Under the pieces are notes generated by a model. That model saw nothing but the letters and a program-made list of their open reading frames with translations, made no database searches and had not been told where the DNA came from. 64,000 nt of DNA from Niabella aurantiaca DSM 17617 (GTDB lineage Bacteria; Bacteroidota; Bacteroidia; Chitinophagales; Chitinophagaceae): assembly GCF_000374125.1 (NCBI RefSeq), contig NZ_KB893647.1, forward strand, positions 62,001 to 126,000. The letters run 5' to 3'. The position numbers were made by a program, and so were the translations under genes. Every line of letters begins with the position of its first letter. Position 1 is the first letter of the stretch. Shown here in pieces: positions 1 to 7,820 of the stretch.

Positions 1-1056
1 TTCATAGGCGGATCGATATTCCCCTTTGGCCGCCCTAACCGTGGCTAAGCCGGACTCTGCGTCATTATAAGTGTCGATATGGCCCATAGCTTTACTTTCA
101 GCGATCACTTTTTCGTAATAGGCTTCTGCCTGCAGTAATAGCTTTCTTTTCCTGGCCGGGTCTGTTATTTTCATGGAGGAATCCCGGTAGGCGGTTCCCA
201 TATGCTTTAAATTGCTGAGGGCCATCGCATGTTCCGGGTTATATGTGTCAAATAATTCTTTTGCCTGTAACAGGTACCGGATTCTTTCTGAAACCGATTT
301 TTTTGCTAGCGCTAGGTAATGATATAAGTTGGCCTTCCGGTAAACATCGTCAGTGCGCTCATTTAGCGCCAGGGCTCTTGTAAAATAGTCTCCGGCCAAA
401 GTGCTGTCTTTCCCCAGCAAATAGGCCAATCCTATGGACTCAAGCGATGTAATTGTATTTTCTGGTATGCCGCTTTTGATTGCCGCTGCATAAGATCTTT
501 GCGAATATTGCAGCATTTTTGCGCTATTCTCCTGGTCTAGGTAAACCGCGGCAATATTTTGATTTATCCTGCAAATCTGGTCGTTGTTTTTATGTTTTTC
601 TGCCATTTCCAGGGCGTTCAAATAGTAGGGTAATGCCTGGTTGGGATTGTTTTGACCATAATAAACGTTCCCGATACTTTGTAAAGCGCTAAGGATGCCG
701 TTGATATTGTTAATCTCTGTATTTGTTGCGTAAGCTGCTTTAAAGTGCAATATGGCTGAATCGTATTTGTTGGCGCCTAACAGCAGTTCGCCGGATAAAA
801 TATCGTTGGCAGCCATTCCTTTTTTCCAGCCCAGGGCTTTGGCTGCCGCCATACTTTGTTTTGCAAATTGTGTTGATTTTTCAATGTCCTGGTCCTGGTA
901 CGCTTTGCTGATTCTATATAACAGCCGCACCTTGTTGGTGTCGTATGGGGCTCCGGGCAATTTTAACAGCATCGAGTCGATCGCCTCCAGGCTGCTTCTT
1001 TGTGCGTTCCCATTCAGAAACGTACAAACCAGTAATAAAATTTTCAGAATTCGCAT
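1..1056 (-). CDS. Secreted TPR-repeat protein, N-terminal part (probable TPR sensor kinase or signalling protein)
   Basis: An open frame runs from an ATG at 1056 leftwards off the window edge with no stop, giving 352 codons. It starts with a short hydrophobic signal peptide (MRILKILLLVCTFLNGNAQ) and continues as helical repeats of tetratricopeptide type, with recurring patterns such as ALPYYLNALEMAEK and YFTRALALNER. In Bacteroidota, exported TPR arrays like this usually precede a membrane helix and a histidine kinase or a DNA-binding domain; that part would lie outside the window, so the kinase assignment is inference. A perfect -7 box on the minus strand (1094-1101) lies 37 nt upstream of the start. 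A LytTR response regulator and an AraC regulator lie just upstream on the same strand and could be partners. Confidence 0.8.
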   Translation of the reverse strand, partial: MRILKILLLVCTFLNGNAQRSSLEAIDSMLLKLPGAPYDTNKVRLLYRISKAYQDQDIEKSTQFAKQSMAAAKALGWKKGMAANDILSGELLLGANKYDSAILHFKAAYATNTEINNINGILSALQSIGNVYYGQNNPNQALPYYLNALEMAEKHKNNDQICRINQNIAAVYLDQENSAKMLQYSQRSYAAAIKSGIPENTITSLESIGLAYLLGKDSTLAGDYFTRALALNERTDDVYRKANLYHYLALAKKSVSERIRYLLQAKELFDTYNPEHAMALSNLKHMGTAYRDSSMKITDPARKRKLLLQAEAYYEKVIAESKAMGHIDTYNDAESGLATVRAAKGEYRSAYE

Positions 1057-1093
1057 GGGTTGCTTATAGTTAAATCAGCGCGGTTTTGATATC

Positions 1094-1101
1094 CAAATTT
1101 A
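1094..1101 (-). promoter_or_regulatory. Bacteroidota-type -7 box for the TPR gene
   Basis: The plus strand reads CAAATTTA, i.e. TAAATTTG on the minus strand, a full match to TAnnTTTG, 37 nt upstream of the ATG at 1056. Confidence 0.55.
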
Positions 1102-1408
1102 TGTTCAGGAGCCAGGTTTCGGATATGCAAATGAGAAAATATTCGATTTTTTGCAGATAATCCGGATTTGAGGCCCCATTCAAACCCAATGGTGAAACAG
1201 GTACTTCTACCGGGAGCCGGATGCAAAGAAGCTCTGCACCGGATGATTTTTGCCAAATTGAGGATGAAGCGCTGACCCGGCCCATGGCGGGCGGGGATGA
1301 CATTTGAAATAAGCATACCGGTTTTATTGATCGTTTTTATTTTATTGGATTTTTTGTGGAATGAAACGCGGCGTTGTTTCAGCTATTCGGCATTATAGCC
1401 CACAAGCC

Positions 1409-1484
1409 GCCCCGAAGGGGCTGTATGCTGTTTCGTTGATCCATGTTACCGGCGTAACGCCCTTACAGGGCTGGCCCAAGGGGC
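1409..1484. repeat. Cluster of three short GC-rich hairpins (REP-like)
   Basis: Three imperfectly related palindromes follow each other: GCCCC-GAA-GGGGC (1409-1421), GCCCT-TAC-AGGGC (1459-1471) and GCCC-AA(G)-GGGC (1474-1484). The region is AT-rich around them. The arrangement resembles dispersed intergenic REP-like palindromes; membership of a repeat family cannot be tested from one copy. Confidence 0.45.
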
Positions 1485-1651
1485 AATTTGCTGGTAAAAA
1501 ACGAGCCATACAATTTTGAGCCTCATCAGAGCAACATATTGAAAAAATTTAAACAACTTCTGCGTATCCGACTCAAAATTAAACCGCTCTTCAGATGAAC
1601 GCATCGGGGTTGAAAAATTCTCCGTTTTTTACAACCGGTTAATGAATGGCG

Positions 1652-2464
1652 TTACACCACGATATTAATTTCATTGTCCTGCGCAAGAAAATGCAGCGGC
1701 GATTGCAGGAGGTACCGGTTAAAATCTTTATATAAGTGTGATGGATCGTGATACCGGTGTTTTACGGCGTTTTTATAAAGCGCATTTATGTCCGGGTTTA
1801 TAATATAGGACTTGGCTACTTTATTAAAACGGGTGATGGATGCTATTTGTTTAGGGGTGGTACCAGTATACTGCCGGAAGCGATCCAACAGGTTCCGCTG
1901 GCTGGTATAAGCCTGGAGCGCGAGTGTTTTAATGTCGATCAGCCCGGAAGTTTGTTGAATCATCTGCATGGCCCGTTGCACATACGAAAAATTATGAGGT
2001 TTTCTTTTCTGTAATCTTATTGAAAGGAATTGCTGTATATGGTGCCACTTTTGATCGATTGAACGGGCATCACTTACTTTATCATTCAGAATGCGTAATT
2101 GCTGTCCGGCATTGGTAATCCTGTCCGGCCGGTCAAAGAAATGTAACGCATCTTCCTGCCAGAAAGCGCCTGTGGCCTGCGGATACAGCAGTATAAGTAT
2201 AATATCCATTTTAGCAGGAATGGTAAACCGGCTGGGAACAATGCCGCCACCACCAAAATAGATATTGCAGGGTTTAAATACGATCTCATTACCGGCATAG
2301 TGATTGGATATATCTTCTGTATGCTTTAATGAAAAAATAAAAGCGGGGTTAAACCGGGGAAGCATATTAAACCGGAAAGGAGCATTCGCATTGCGATGGA
2401 TCCATACAGCGCTGTAAACGTATGGTTGCAGATGTGGCGGAACGGATAGCGCACGGTATTCCAT
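1652..2464 (-). CDS. AraC-family transcriptional regulator
   Basis: A 270-residue protein with a C-terminal AraC-type double helix-turn-helix: residues about 170-220 contain DIKTLALQAYTSQRNLLDRF followed by a G-x-TPKQI segment typical of the family. The N-terminal half begins with a segment rich in Pro and aromatic residues (PPHLQPYVYSAVW), as in the Bacteroidota AraC proteins that carry a DUF6597-like sensor domain. The gene starts 10 nt after the stop of the LytTR regulator, so the two are probably co-transcribed from the promoter at 3193-3200. The ligand is unknown. Confidence 0.88.
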   Translation of the reverse strand: MEYRALSVPPHLQPYVYSAVWIHRNANAPFRFNMLPRFNPAFIFSLKHTEDISNHYAGNEIVFKPCNIYFGGGGIVPSRFTIPAKMDIILILLYPQATGAFWQEDALHFFDRPDRITNAGQQLRILNDKVSDARSIDQKWHHIQQFLSIRLQKRKPHNFSYVQRAMQMIQQTSGLIDIKTLALQAYTSQRNLLDRFRQYTGTTPKQIASITRFNKVAKSYIINPDINALYKNAVKHRYHDPSHLYKDFNRYLLQSPLHFLAQDNEINIVV

Positions 2465-2474
2465 AATTCGATGA

Positions 2475-3185
2475 TCAGGTTAATTGTTGTAACGCTTCTT
2501 TATAACTTCTTCCTATGGGAATTTTGATAGTGCCTATTAAAACCTCCTGCGCGTTTATCCTATCAATAAAATGCTTTTGCACGGCATAACTCCGGTGCAC
2601 TCTTATGAAACTGCCAAATGATGGATCTTTTAAAAGATTGCCGAGCGACGCCAGTACACAATACTTTTTTTGCCGGGTGATGATGCCGGTATAATCTTTC
2701 AGGGCTTCCAGGTATAAGATATCGGCTGCTTTGATCTTTATCTGTTCGTGCCCGTCCTTTATAAAAATGGTATCGCCGTTGAGGCTGTGGTCCAGCAATG
2801 CTGATTTTTTCCGTAGCAGCAAGTAGTCCTCCAGCCGTTTCATGGAGGCCGCAAAACGGTCGGCTTTTAATGGTTTTACTAAAAAATCAAGGGCCGCCAG
2901 TTCAAAACTTTCCAGGGCATAATCGGGGTAGGAGGTTATAAATATACAGGCTTCTATTTGCAACAGCTGCCCGCGCAGCTCCAGGCCATTGGTGCCTTCC
3001 ATATCAATATCCAGCAACAAGATCCGGGGCCGGGTCTGTTCAATTTCGGCAAGCGCAGCCGTAGCATTGTCATAAACACCCGTCACAGAAAGAAAGGGAT
3101 ACTTCTTTACAAAAGACAGGGTGGTGAGCCGGTCTATTTCATCATCATCCACGATGATACAGTGGTATGTGTGGGCCTCGCTCAT
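2475..3185 (-). CDS. LytTR-family response regulator
   Basis: A 236-residue two-domain regulator. The receiver domain has the acidic triad at D13-D15, the phospho-acceptor D59 (ILLLDID) and K104 (FLVKP). The C-terminal LytTR DNA-binding domain starts near residue 135 and includes DILYLEALKDYTGI and FIRVHRSYAV. Its cognate sensor would be a LytS/YpdA-like kinase; none is complete in the window, although the TPR gene at the left edge could be one. A -7 box sits only 7 nt upstream of the ATG, which suggests a very short or absent leader. The gene heads a likely operon with the AraC gene. Confidence 0.95.
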   Translation of the reverse strand: MSEAHTYHCIIVDDDEIDRLTTLSFVKKYPFLSVTGVYDNATAALAEIEQTRPRILLLDIDMEGTNGLELRGQLLQIEACIFITSYPDYALESFELAALDFLVKPLKADRFAASMKRLEDYLLLRKKSALLDHSLNGDTIFIKDGHEQIKIKAADILYLEALKDYTGIITRQKKYCVLASLGNLLKDPSFGSFIRVHRSYAVQKHFIDRINAQEVLIGTIKIPIGRSYKEALQQLT

Positions 3186-3192
3186 ATTTTCT

Positions 3193-3200
3193 CAAATTTA
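3193..3200 (-). promoter_or_regulatory. -7 box for the LytTR/AraC operon
   Basis: CAAATTTA on the plus strand (TAAATTTG on minus) matches TAnnTTTG. It ends 7 nt before the ATG, so transcription would start at or next to the start codon. Confidence 0.55.
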
Positions 3201-3564
3201 AATAAATCTACCGGGTTTTCCATCGGGTCCGGCTATATAACACGACTCAAAGATGCAGCCAAAAAGATGTATTTCTTATCGCATATTTTAGTGATAGGGC
3301 AAACGGCCGGCCATCTTCATCGGAGCACAAAAACAATCTGCAGTCCCTTGTATGGTTCCTTATACTGTTGGGACAGGCCAGGCGCAAAGGCGCACGAGGA
3401 AATATGATTACGCTCTGGTGCCCCTTCGTGATGAAAGGTGGGTGAGTCGTCAGAGATCGGCATGTTTCCAGGCCTGTGCGTCTGTGGCTTTTCCAACCGG
3501 TTGTTGTTCGTCGATTCAAACTGCTGTTTGTCTAATCCCGCTTGTAAAGGGGGAATGCCGCGTT

Positions 3565-3572
3565 TAGCTTTG
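3565..3572 (+). promoter_or_regulatory. -7 box in front of the surface-protein cluster
   Basis: TAGCTTTG matches TAnnTTTG and ends 18 nt before the ATG at 3591. It may drive the following run of lipoprotein genes. Confidence 0.45.
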
Positions 3573-3590
3573 AAGTGTAAACGATGAACA

Positions 3591-3821
3591 ATGAAGAAAC
3601 AATTTTTACCCATCCTTTGCATTATACTGGCTTTGCTGATGCTGATTATTGCTGTTTTCTCCTGCGGGAAAAAACAAAGGGAGGATAACGCCCTGCTTCC
3701 GGGAAATATAGAGCACAATATGCAGAAAGGTAGTGGCATCACCTATAAAGTGTATGCAAAAGAGACCCTGATCTGTACGTGTCCCGGCTCGACATTGCCT
3801 GTAAAATATTGGGCGGCATGA
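3591..3821 (+). CDS. Small putative lipoprotein, possibly frameshifted at its 3' end
   Basis: 76 residues with a strong hydrophobic N-terminus ending in a lipobox-like VFSC (Cys25), so export and lipidation are likely. I do not recognise the family. The C-terminal tail after about residue 60 looks out of register. Another frame continues with VSRLDIACKILGGMK and stops about 60 nt further on at 3878-3880. A frameshift near 3775 would give a protein of about 95 residues. Either the short form is real or the gene is damaged. It is the first gene of the surface-protein cluster. Confidence 0.5.
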   Translation: MKKQFLPILCIILALLMLIIAVFSCGKKQREDNALLPGNIEHNMQKGSGITYKVYAKETLICTCPGSTLPVKYWAA

Positions 3822-3909
3822 AGAGCAGTTTTGCCGGACAGGACGCAGGATGGAAATTAATAGCCCCGTCCATTTAAAACACGAATACATAATTAAAAAA
3901 CAAAATATC

Positions 3910-4392
3910 ATGAAAACAAATTGTAAACACCATTTTTTGATGGCAATTGCAGCGCTTTTTTTACTGGTGTGCTGCAAAAAAGAAAATACAGGCCAAAATG
4001 GCTCCGGCAATAATTATACCTATCAAAGCGGGGGCAATCCGAAAACAGAGAAAATAGCAAGAGCAGCCTGGATAGCTGCGGGCAAAGAAATGCGATTGCT
4101 CCTTTATAACAGCAGCAACGCAAATGACGGAGTAGAATTATACCTGGAAACTGCCGGATCCAATTTTTCCGCGATACCCGAAGGGTCCTTTACAAACGCT
4201 CCTAACAGTATTGCCTTTCGCAGCGCCATTCTTTACTATAATGATGGTGATGAAAGCTACACGGTAAATAGCATTGGAAGAAAAATAACCATTGCAAAAG
4301 ACGGTAACAATTATAAGATAAATTTTGAATTCACAAGCGGAATGGGCCTGGTGCAGGGCAGCTACAATGGCCCGGTTGAGAGCGCACAATAA
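3910..4392 (+). CDS. Putative lipoprotein, unknown function
   Basis: 160 residues counted from the ATG at 3910; an ATG 60 nt upstream is in frame but would bury the signal peptide. The N-terminus is basic then hydrophobic and ends in LLVCCKKE, a lipobox with Cys near position 20. The mature part is rich in Asn, Gly, Tyr and short beta-type segments (e.g. VELYLETAGSNF, YKINFEFTSGMG), suggesting a small beta-sandwich. No family recognised. The stop lies 11 nt before the GH5 start, consistent with co-transcription. Confidence 0.75.
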   Translation: MKTNCKHHFLMAIAALFLLVCCKKENTGQNGSGNNYTYQSGGNPKTEKIARAAWIAAGKEMRLLLYNSSNANDGVELYLETAGSNFSAIPEGSFTNAPNSIAFRSAILYYNDGDESYTVNSIGRKITIAKDGNNYKINFEFTSGMGLVQGSYNGPVESAQ

Positions 4393-4403
4393 AAAATAAG
4401 AAA

Positions 4404-5465
4404 ATGAAACACTTATTTCCAATATGCAGTATCTGGTCATTGGCAATAATGACGTTGTTCTTTGCCGCCTGCAAAAGGAATAATGACATCTCCAATGATG
4501 GTGGCCTGCAGGTTATAAACGGCAATTACTTAGCTGATGGCTGTGGTAACAGGCTGGTGCTGCGCGGAGTAAATATGGGCTCTGTGTACGCTTTGGATCT
4601 TGGAAAAAAAGAGCTTACAGAAATAGCTCAAACCGGTGCCAATGCCGTGCGACTGGTGTTTACCAGCCGGTACACCAGGTGGAACAACGGAACATCTAAC
4701 AATATTGCATTAACGGGAGCTGAAATCGAATCGCTGATAAAAATATGTATCAGCAATAATATGATTCCCGTGCTGGAGCTGCACGACTATACGGGCAGCG
4801 CCAATCCCTTAGCCGACATAGATAAAGCAGCTGGCTGGTGGATCAGCGCTGATATTAAAAATGTACTGATGCAATACCAGCGATCGATTATTGTAAACAT
4901 AGCCAATGAGCCCGACAATGGCACCGGCGGCCACGATGCCCTTTACAACGCATATACAAAAGCGGTTATCACGTTGCGTAATGCCGGCTATACCTGCCCG
5001 CTCATGATAGACAGTTACAACTGGGGCAAAGACCCCCAGTTTATCGTAAACAAAGGCAGGGCGCTGATGGATCACGATCCCCGGCACAACCTGGTTTTCA
5101 GTGTGCACACCTACTGGCCAACAAACGGCCGGTGGAGCAACTATAGCGATGCACAGATAACCGGCTATATGAACGCCCTTAAGAATGCCAACCTGCCCGT
5201 CACCATCGGCGAGCTGGCCCGGGCCGATGTACAGAATGGCGTAGATTATACCATAAACTACCGGCTGCTAATGGACCTCTGCCAGCAGCACGGTTTTGGC
5301 TACCTCGTGTGGTGGTGGGGTTTTTATAACAATCCCGGCAGTAACAACACCCTTAGTATGGCGCCGGATGGCTTGTATACCGGCCTACACACAGACGGGA
5401 AGGCAATGGCCATTACCGATGCCCACTCCATACAAAAAACAGCAAAAAAACCTTGTAAAAATTAA
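4404..5465 (+). CDS. Glycoside hydrolase family 5 lipoprotein (cellulase/mannanase type)
   Basis: 353 residues with a lipobox at FFAAC (Cys23), so it is probably anchored in the outer membrane. The (beta/alpha)8 GH5 fold is indicated by LRGVNMG near residue 55, the acid/base motif NIANEPDN with E169, the HTYWP histidine region near 235, and the nucleophile strand VTIGELARAD with E270, then YLVWWWGFY near the end. Similar GH5 enzymes act on beta-mannans or beta-glucans; the substrate cannot be settled by eye. It is the only recognisable catalytic gene of the surface cluster, which suggests that the cluster binds and degrades a plant or microbial polysaccharide (inference). Confidence 0.93.
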   Translation: MKHLFPICSIWSLAIMTLFFAACKRNNDISNDGGLQVINGNYLADGCGNRLVLRGVNMGSVYALDLGKKELTEIAQTGANAVRLVFTSRYTRWNNGTSNNIALTGAEIESLIKICISNNMIPVLELHDYTGSANPLADIDKAAGWWISADIKNVLMQYQRSIIVNIANEPDNGTGGHDALYNAYTKAVITLRNAGYTCPLMIDSYNWGKDPQFIVNKGRALMDHDPRHNLVFSVHTYWPTNGRWSNYSDAQITGYMNALKNANLPVTIGELARADVQNGVDYTINYRLLMDLCQQHGFGYLVWWWGFYNNPGSNNTLSMAPDGLYTGLHTDGKAMAITDAHSIQKTAKKPCKN

Positions 5466-5478
5466 AAAGATCAATTAT

Positions 5479-6195
5479 ATGAAAATTTTTTATTCCATAG
5501 TTAACAGGAGCCGTTTACTACCAGCGGTCTTCGGCGGTATACTGGCCTTAAGTCTCTTTTCCTGCAGGAAAAGCAACGATAACATTCCCGCAGGGGAGGA
5601 GGAAAAAAACCTGACTGCCACTGACCTGGCAGGCTATTATCTGGTTACCGAAAACAGTGGTTGGAACCCCCGGATGTCCCTGTTCTATTTTGGAAAAACG
5701 GATGGCAAGCTGATGATAACACAGGATGGTGCGGGCCTCAGGCGCGGGTACGAAGTGATTATTGAAGATAATCATTTAAAAATAGGCAGCGATGGGCAAG
5801 TTTTTGATCTTTTATTTGAAAAAACAAATGAAGGAAACATTGCGCTCAAATCTTTTTCGGGCAGCGCAAGCCATGCCGAGATGTACAAAAACAGCGAAGC
5901 TTTTCCCGTAGCCGGCAGAACATTTTCGCGCAAATGGGAACAAGTGAGTGGTGTGCTTTATCATATTGGTTTTAACAGCACAAAATTTATTGATGGTATT
6001 GCGGGCATCGTTCCGGAAGAAGGGTACCCCTACTACACTGTGGGCGGCGGCGTGGGCTGGAAGAGCGATACCGGTTATGGATCTTACCTGGGAGTTACCG
6101 TTCCGTCCTGGAAAGGAAATGGGAAAAAAACGCTGCTGGTGGAAAAGCGGGCAGGTAACGGTGGATCCCCAAAAATAGATGTGTATATAAATTAA
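5479..6195 (+). CDS. Lipoprotein, intact copy of a tandem paralogous pair
   Basis: 238 residues from the ATG at 5479, 13 nt after the GH5 stop. The signal peptide ends in LSLFSC (lipobox). The mature protein is beta-rich and of unknown family; marker segments are DLAGYYLVTEN, MSLFYFG, EGNIALKSFSG and TVPSWKG. The gene directly downstream (6240-6921) is a degraded copy of the same protein, matching in order and spacing across the whole length. Function unknown; position next to GH5 suggests a surface glycan-binding or scaffold role, which is inference only. Confidence 0.82.
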   Translation: MKIFYSIVNRSRLLPAVFGGILALSLFSCRKSNDNIPAGEEEKNLTATDLAGYYLVTENSGWNPRMSLFYFGKTDGKLMITQDGAGLRRGYEVIIEDNHLKIGSDGQVFDLLFEKTNEGNIALKSFSGSASHAEMYKNSEAFPVAGRTFSRKWEQVSGVLYHIGFNSTKFIDGIAGIVPEEGYPYYTVGGGVGWKSDTGYGSYLGVTVPSWKGNGKKTLLVEKRAGNGGSPKIDVYIN

Positions 6196-6239
6196 AGTAT
6201 TTAATGGATGTTATTATTTAAACGTTGAAATCTGATAAA

Positions 6240-6921
6240 ATGCGACGGTTCAAATTATCCATGTATTGCTTTGGTATCATTGCTCTTCCTGTGATCAGCA
6301 GTTGCGGGAAGGAGAAAAGCGCAGCAAAAGAAAAAGAAGTAATCGCCACCGGCCTACTATATGGTTTTAGAGATCAGGGAGGACGACCGGGTGAAACTCT
6401 GGCTGGTCTATTTTCCGCCGGACTACGATAATATAATGGCTACCTGGAACGGACCTGGCTTTGGCAGGTTAGCTGTTGTAACAATCGCCGGCAACAGCTT
6501 CTCATTTGATGTAAATGGCAATGGGGCAGATGTGTTTGACTTTAGTTTTTCAAAAGACGACCTGGGCAACCTTTCTTTGAAAAGGACTACTTATAAAGGC
6601 GTTAATACCGTACAGACACAGCATGTCGAAATATTTAAGATCAGTGACATACCGGTATGGGGTAGCAAAGCATTCAGGAAAATGGGTGAGTCTTACAACT
6701 ATTTGGCGCAGTACTATTTTTCGCAGGACAGACGGAAGTATTACAATGTGGTTGGTGAAAACGGTACAAACTGCTAACCCAAAACCGCTGATGTGGGATT
6801 CCATAACGAAAATGACAATCTGACGGGCGTTTTTGTACCTGCGTGGAAAGGAGATACAACCATTAAAATGCTGCTGGAAGACAAGAATATTGTAGGGGCG
6901 GCCACTTATAGATACAACTAA
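6240..6921 (+). pseudogene. Broken paralogue of the preceding lipoprotein (frameshift plus in-frame stop)
   Basis: Three pieces align in order with the protein encoded at 5479-6195. The first, from the ATG at 6240, has a lipobox (VISSC) and ends in KEVIATG. A change of frame near 6345-6357 is needed to continue with AYYMVLEI and LWLVYF, matching GYYLVTEN and MSLFYF. That second frame then meets an in-frame TAA at 6775-6777. After it the same frame still reads FVPAWKG, the counterpart of VTVPSWKG, and ends at the TAA at 6919-6921. Either the gene has decayed or the sequence has an error at the first site; two lesions favour decay. Confidence 0.8.
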
Positions 6922-6933
6922 AAAATAAACAAA

Positions 6934-7443
6934 ATGAAGCAATTAAAACACATGGCAGGCCTATTTGTGCTGCTGCTATTATCGGTTTATTCCCGGGCCC
7001 AATCAGGTCCGGAAGAAGGCACTTACTTTGTTGTGAACGTAGCCACTGGAAAAGCGCTTGCACCCGTTGACGGTGGCATCAATAGCAACATCCGCCTCAA
7101 AAAATTTAATAGAGGCGGCATGCAAAAATGGAAGATAAAAAAATATACCGCCAAAGGAAAGAACGGAAGCATGATTGTGAGCTATACCATCCAGAACGCC
7201 ACCTCCGGCTTTTACCTGCGCCCTTATTTTGTACCGGATAATCACGAAGCCATTCTGAGTGATAAAGACGCCAGCAGCAGCTTTAGCATTGATGCCGATG
7301 AAGAAAATTTTGTCATCAAAAGCATAAAAATGGGCGGTGATGCCCTGTACTCCAAAGGGGTAAGCACCGGCGATGATGAACCCTGGTTTGGTCCCAATGA
7401 GGATGCAGATGGATACCGGTGGCAACTGGTGCCGGCGGAATAA
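6934..7443 (+). CDS. Secreted beta-trefoil protein (ricin-B-lectin or I66-inhibitor-like)
   Basis: 169 residues with a cleavable signal peptide (LLLLSVYSRAQ). The mature part begins GTYFVVNVATGKAL and has trefoil-style repeats ending in aromatic motifs, MQKWKI and YRWQLV, spaced through about 140 residues. A single trefoil domain of this size fits ricin-type carbohydrate-binding lectins. The G-Y-x-W-x-L-V-P ending also resembles fungal/bacterial I66-type protease inhibitors, so both remain possible. It lacks a lipobox, unlike most of its neighbours, so it may be released. It starts 12 nt after the pseudogene. Confidence 0.7.
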   Translation: MKQLKHMAGLFVLLLLSVYSRAQSGPEEGTYFVVNVATGKALAPVDGGINSNIRLKKFNRGGMQKWKIKKYTAKGKNGSMIVSYTIQNATSGFYLRPYFVPDNHEAILSDKDASSSFSIDADEENFVIKSIKMGGDALYSKGVSTGDDEPWFGPNEDADGYRWQLVPAE

Positions 7444-7492
7444 CCGCATTGAAAAATGAAAAGCTAATTAATTCTGATAAAAATAAAATACG

Positions 7493-7819
7493 ATGACACA
7501 TATTTCAAAAAAAATTGCAAGTTATTACTGCTCTCTTTACATATTGCATGATCAAATGGCTGATATTACCGTTTATGCAGATGATAATGAAAACCTCGGA
7601 ACTATCCATTTTAGGGCGGACAATGCCATACCCATACCGAATCAATATACAGACAACCGGCTTACACTGAATCTTAAATGGAACAGCATGTCCCATATCT
7701 TAGATTTGCTGCGCAACGAAAACCCTGTATACATTCATATTACCATTGATGATAGTAATGTGCTCAATTATATTTCAATTTCTACGCAGCAGGAGCCTGT
7801 AGGCGAAGGAGAATTGTAA
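7493..7819 (+). CDS. Conserved small protein of the EPVGEGE-ending type, function unknown
   Basis: 108 residues without a signal peptide, so it is probably cytoplasmic, unlike its neighbours. Visible features are an N-terminal beta-rich half (ADITVYADD, LGTIHFRAD), the segment HILDLLRNENPVYIHI and the C-terminal motif EPVGEGEL. The pattern of a LRNE-x-PVY segment followed by an EPVGE ending is one I associate with a widespread family of about 100-residue proteins of unknown function. No partner can be inferred beyond the cluster itself. The start ATG is preceded by A-rich sequence; no other start fits. Confidence 0.72.
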   Translation: MTHISKKIASYYCSLYILHDQMADITVYADDNENLGTIHFRADNAIPIPNQYTDNRLTLNLKWNSMSHILDLLRNENPVYIHITIDDSNVLNYISISTQQEPVGEGEL

Positions 7820-7820
7820 T

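Larger units (their letters stand above)
1057..1651. other. Intergenic region, 595 bp
   Basis: No credible coding frame was found. It holds the -7 box of the TPR gene and a cluster of three small hairpins (1409-1484). Short open frames here lack ribosome sites and resemble no protein family. Confidence 0.6.
3186..3590. other. Divergent intergenic region, 405 bp
   Basis: It separates the minus-strand regulators from the plus-strand lipoprotein cluster. It holds a -7 box in each direction (3193-3200 minus, TAGCTTTG at 3565-3572 plus). No coding frame was judged real. Confidence 0.5.

Noticed and set aside
1748-2014. Plus-strand open frame of 88 codons
   Set aside because: Antisense to the helix-turn-helix part of the AraC gene.
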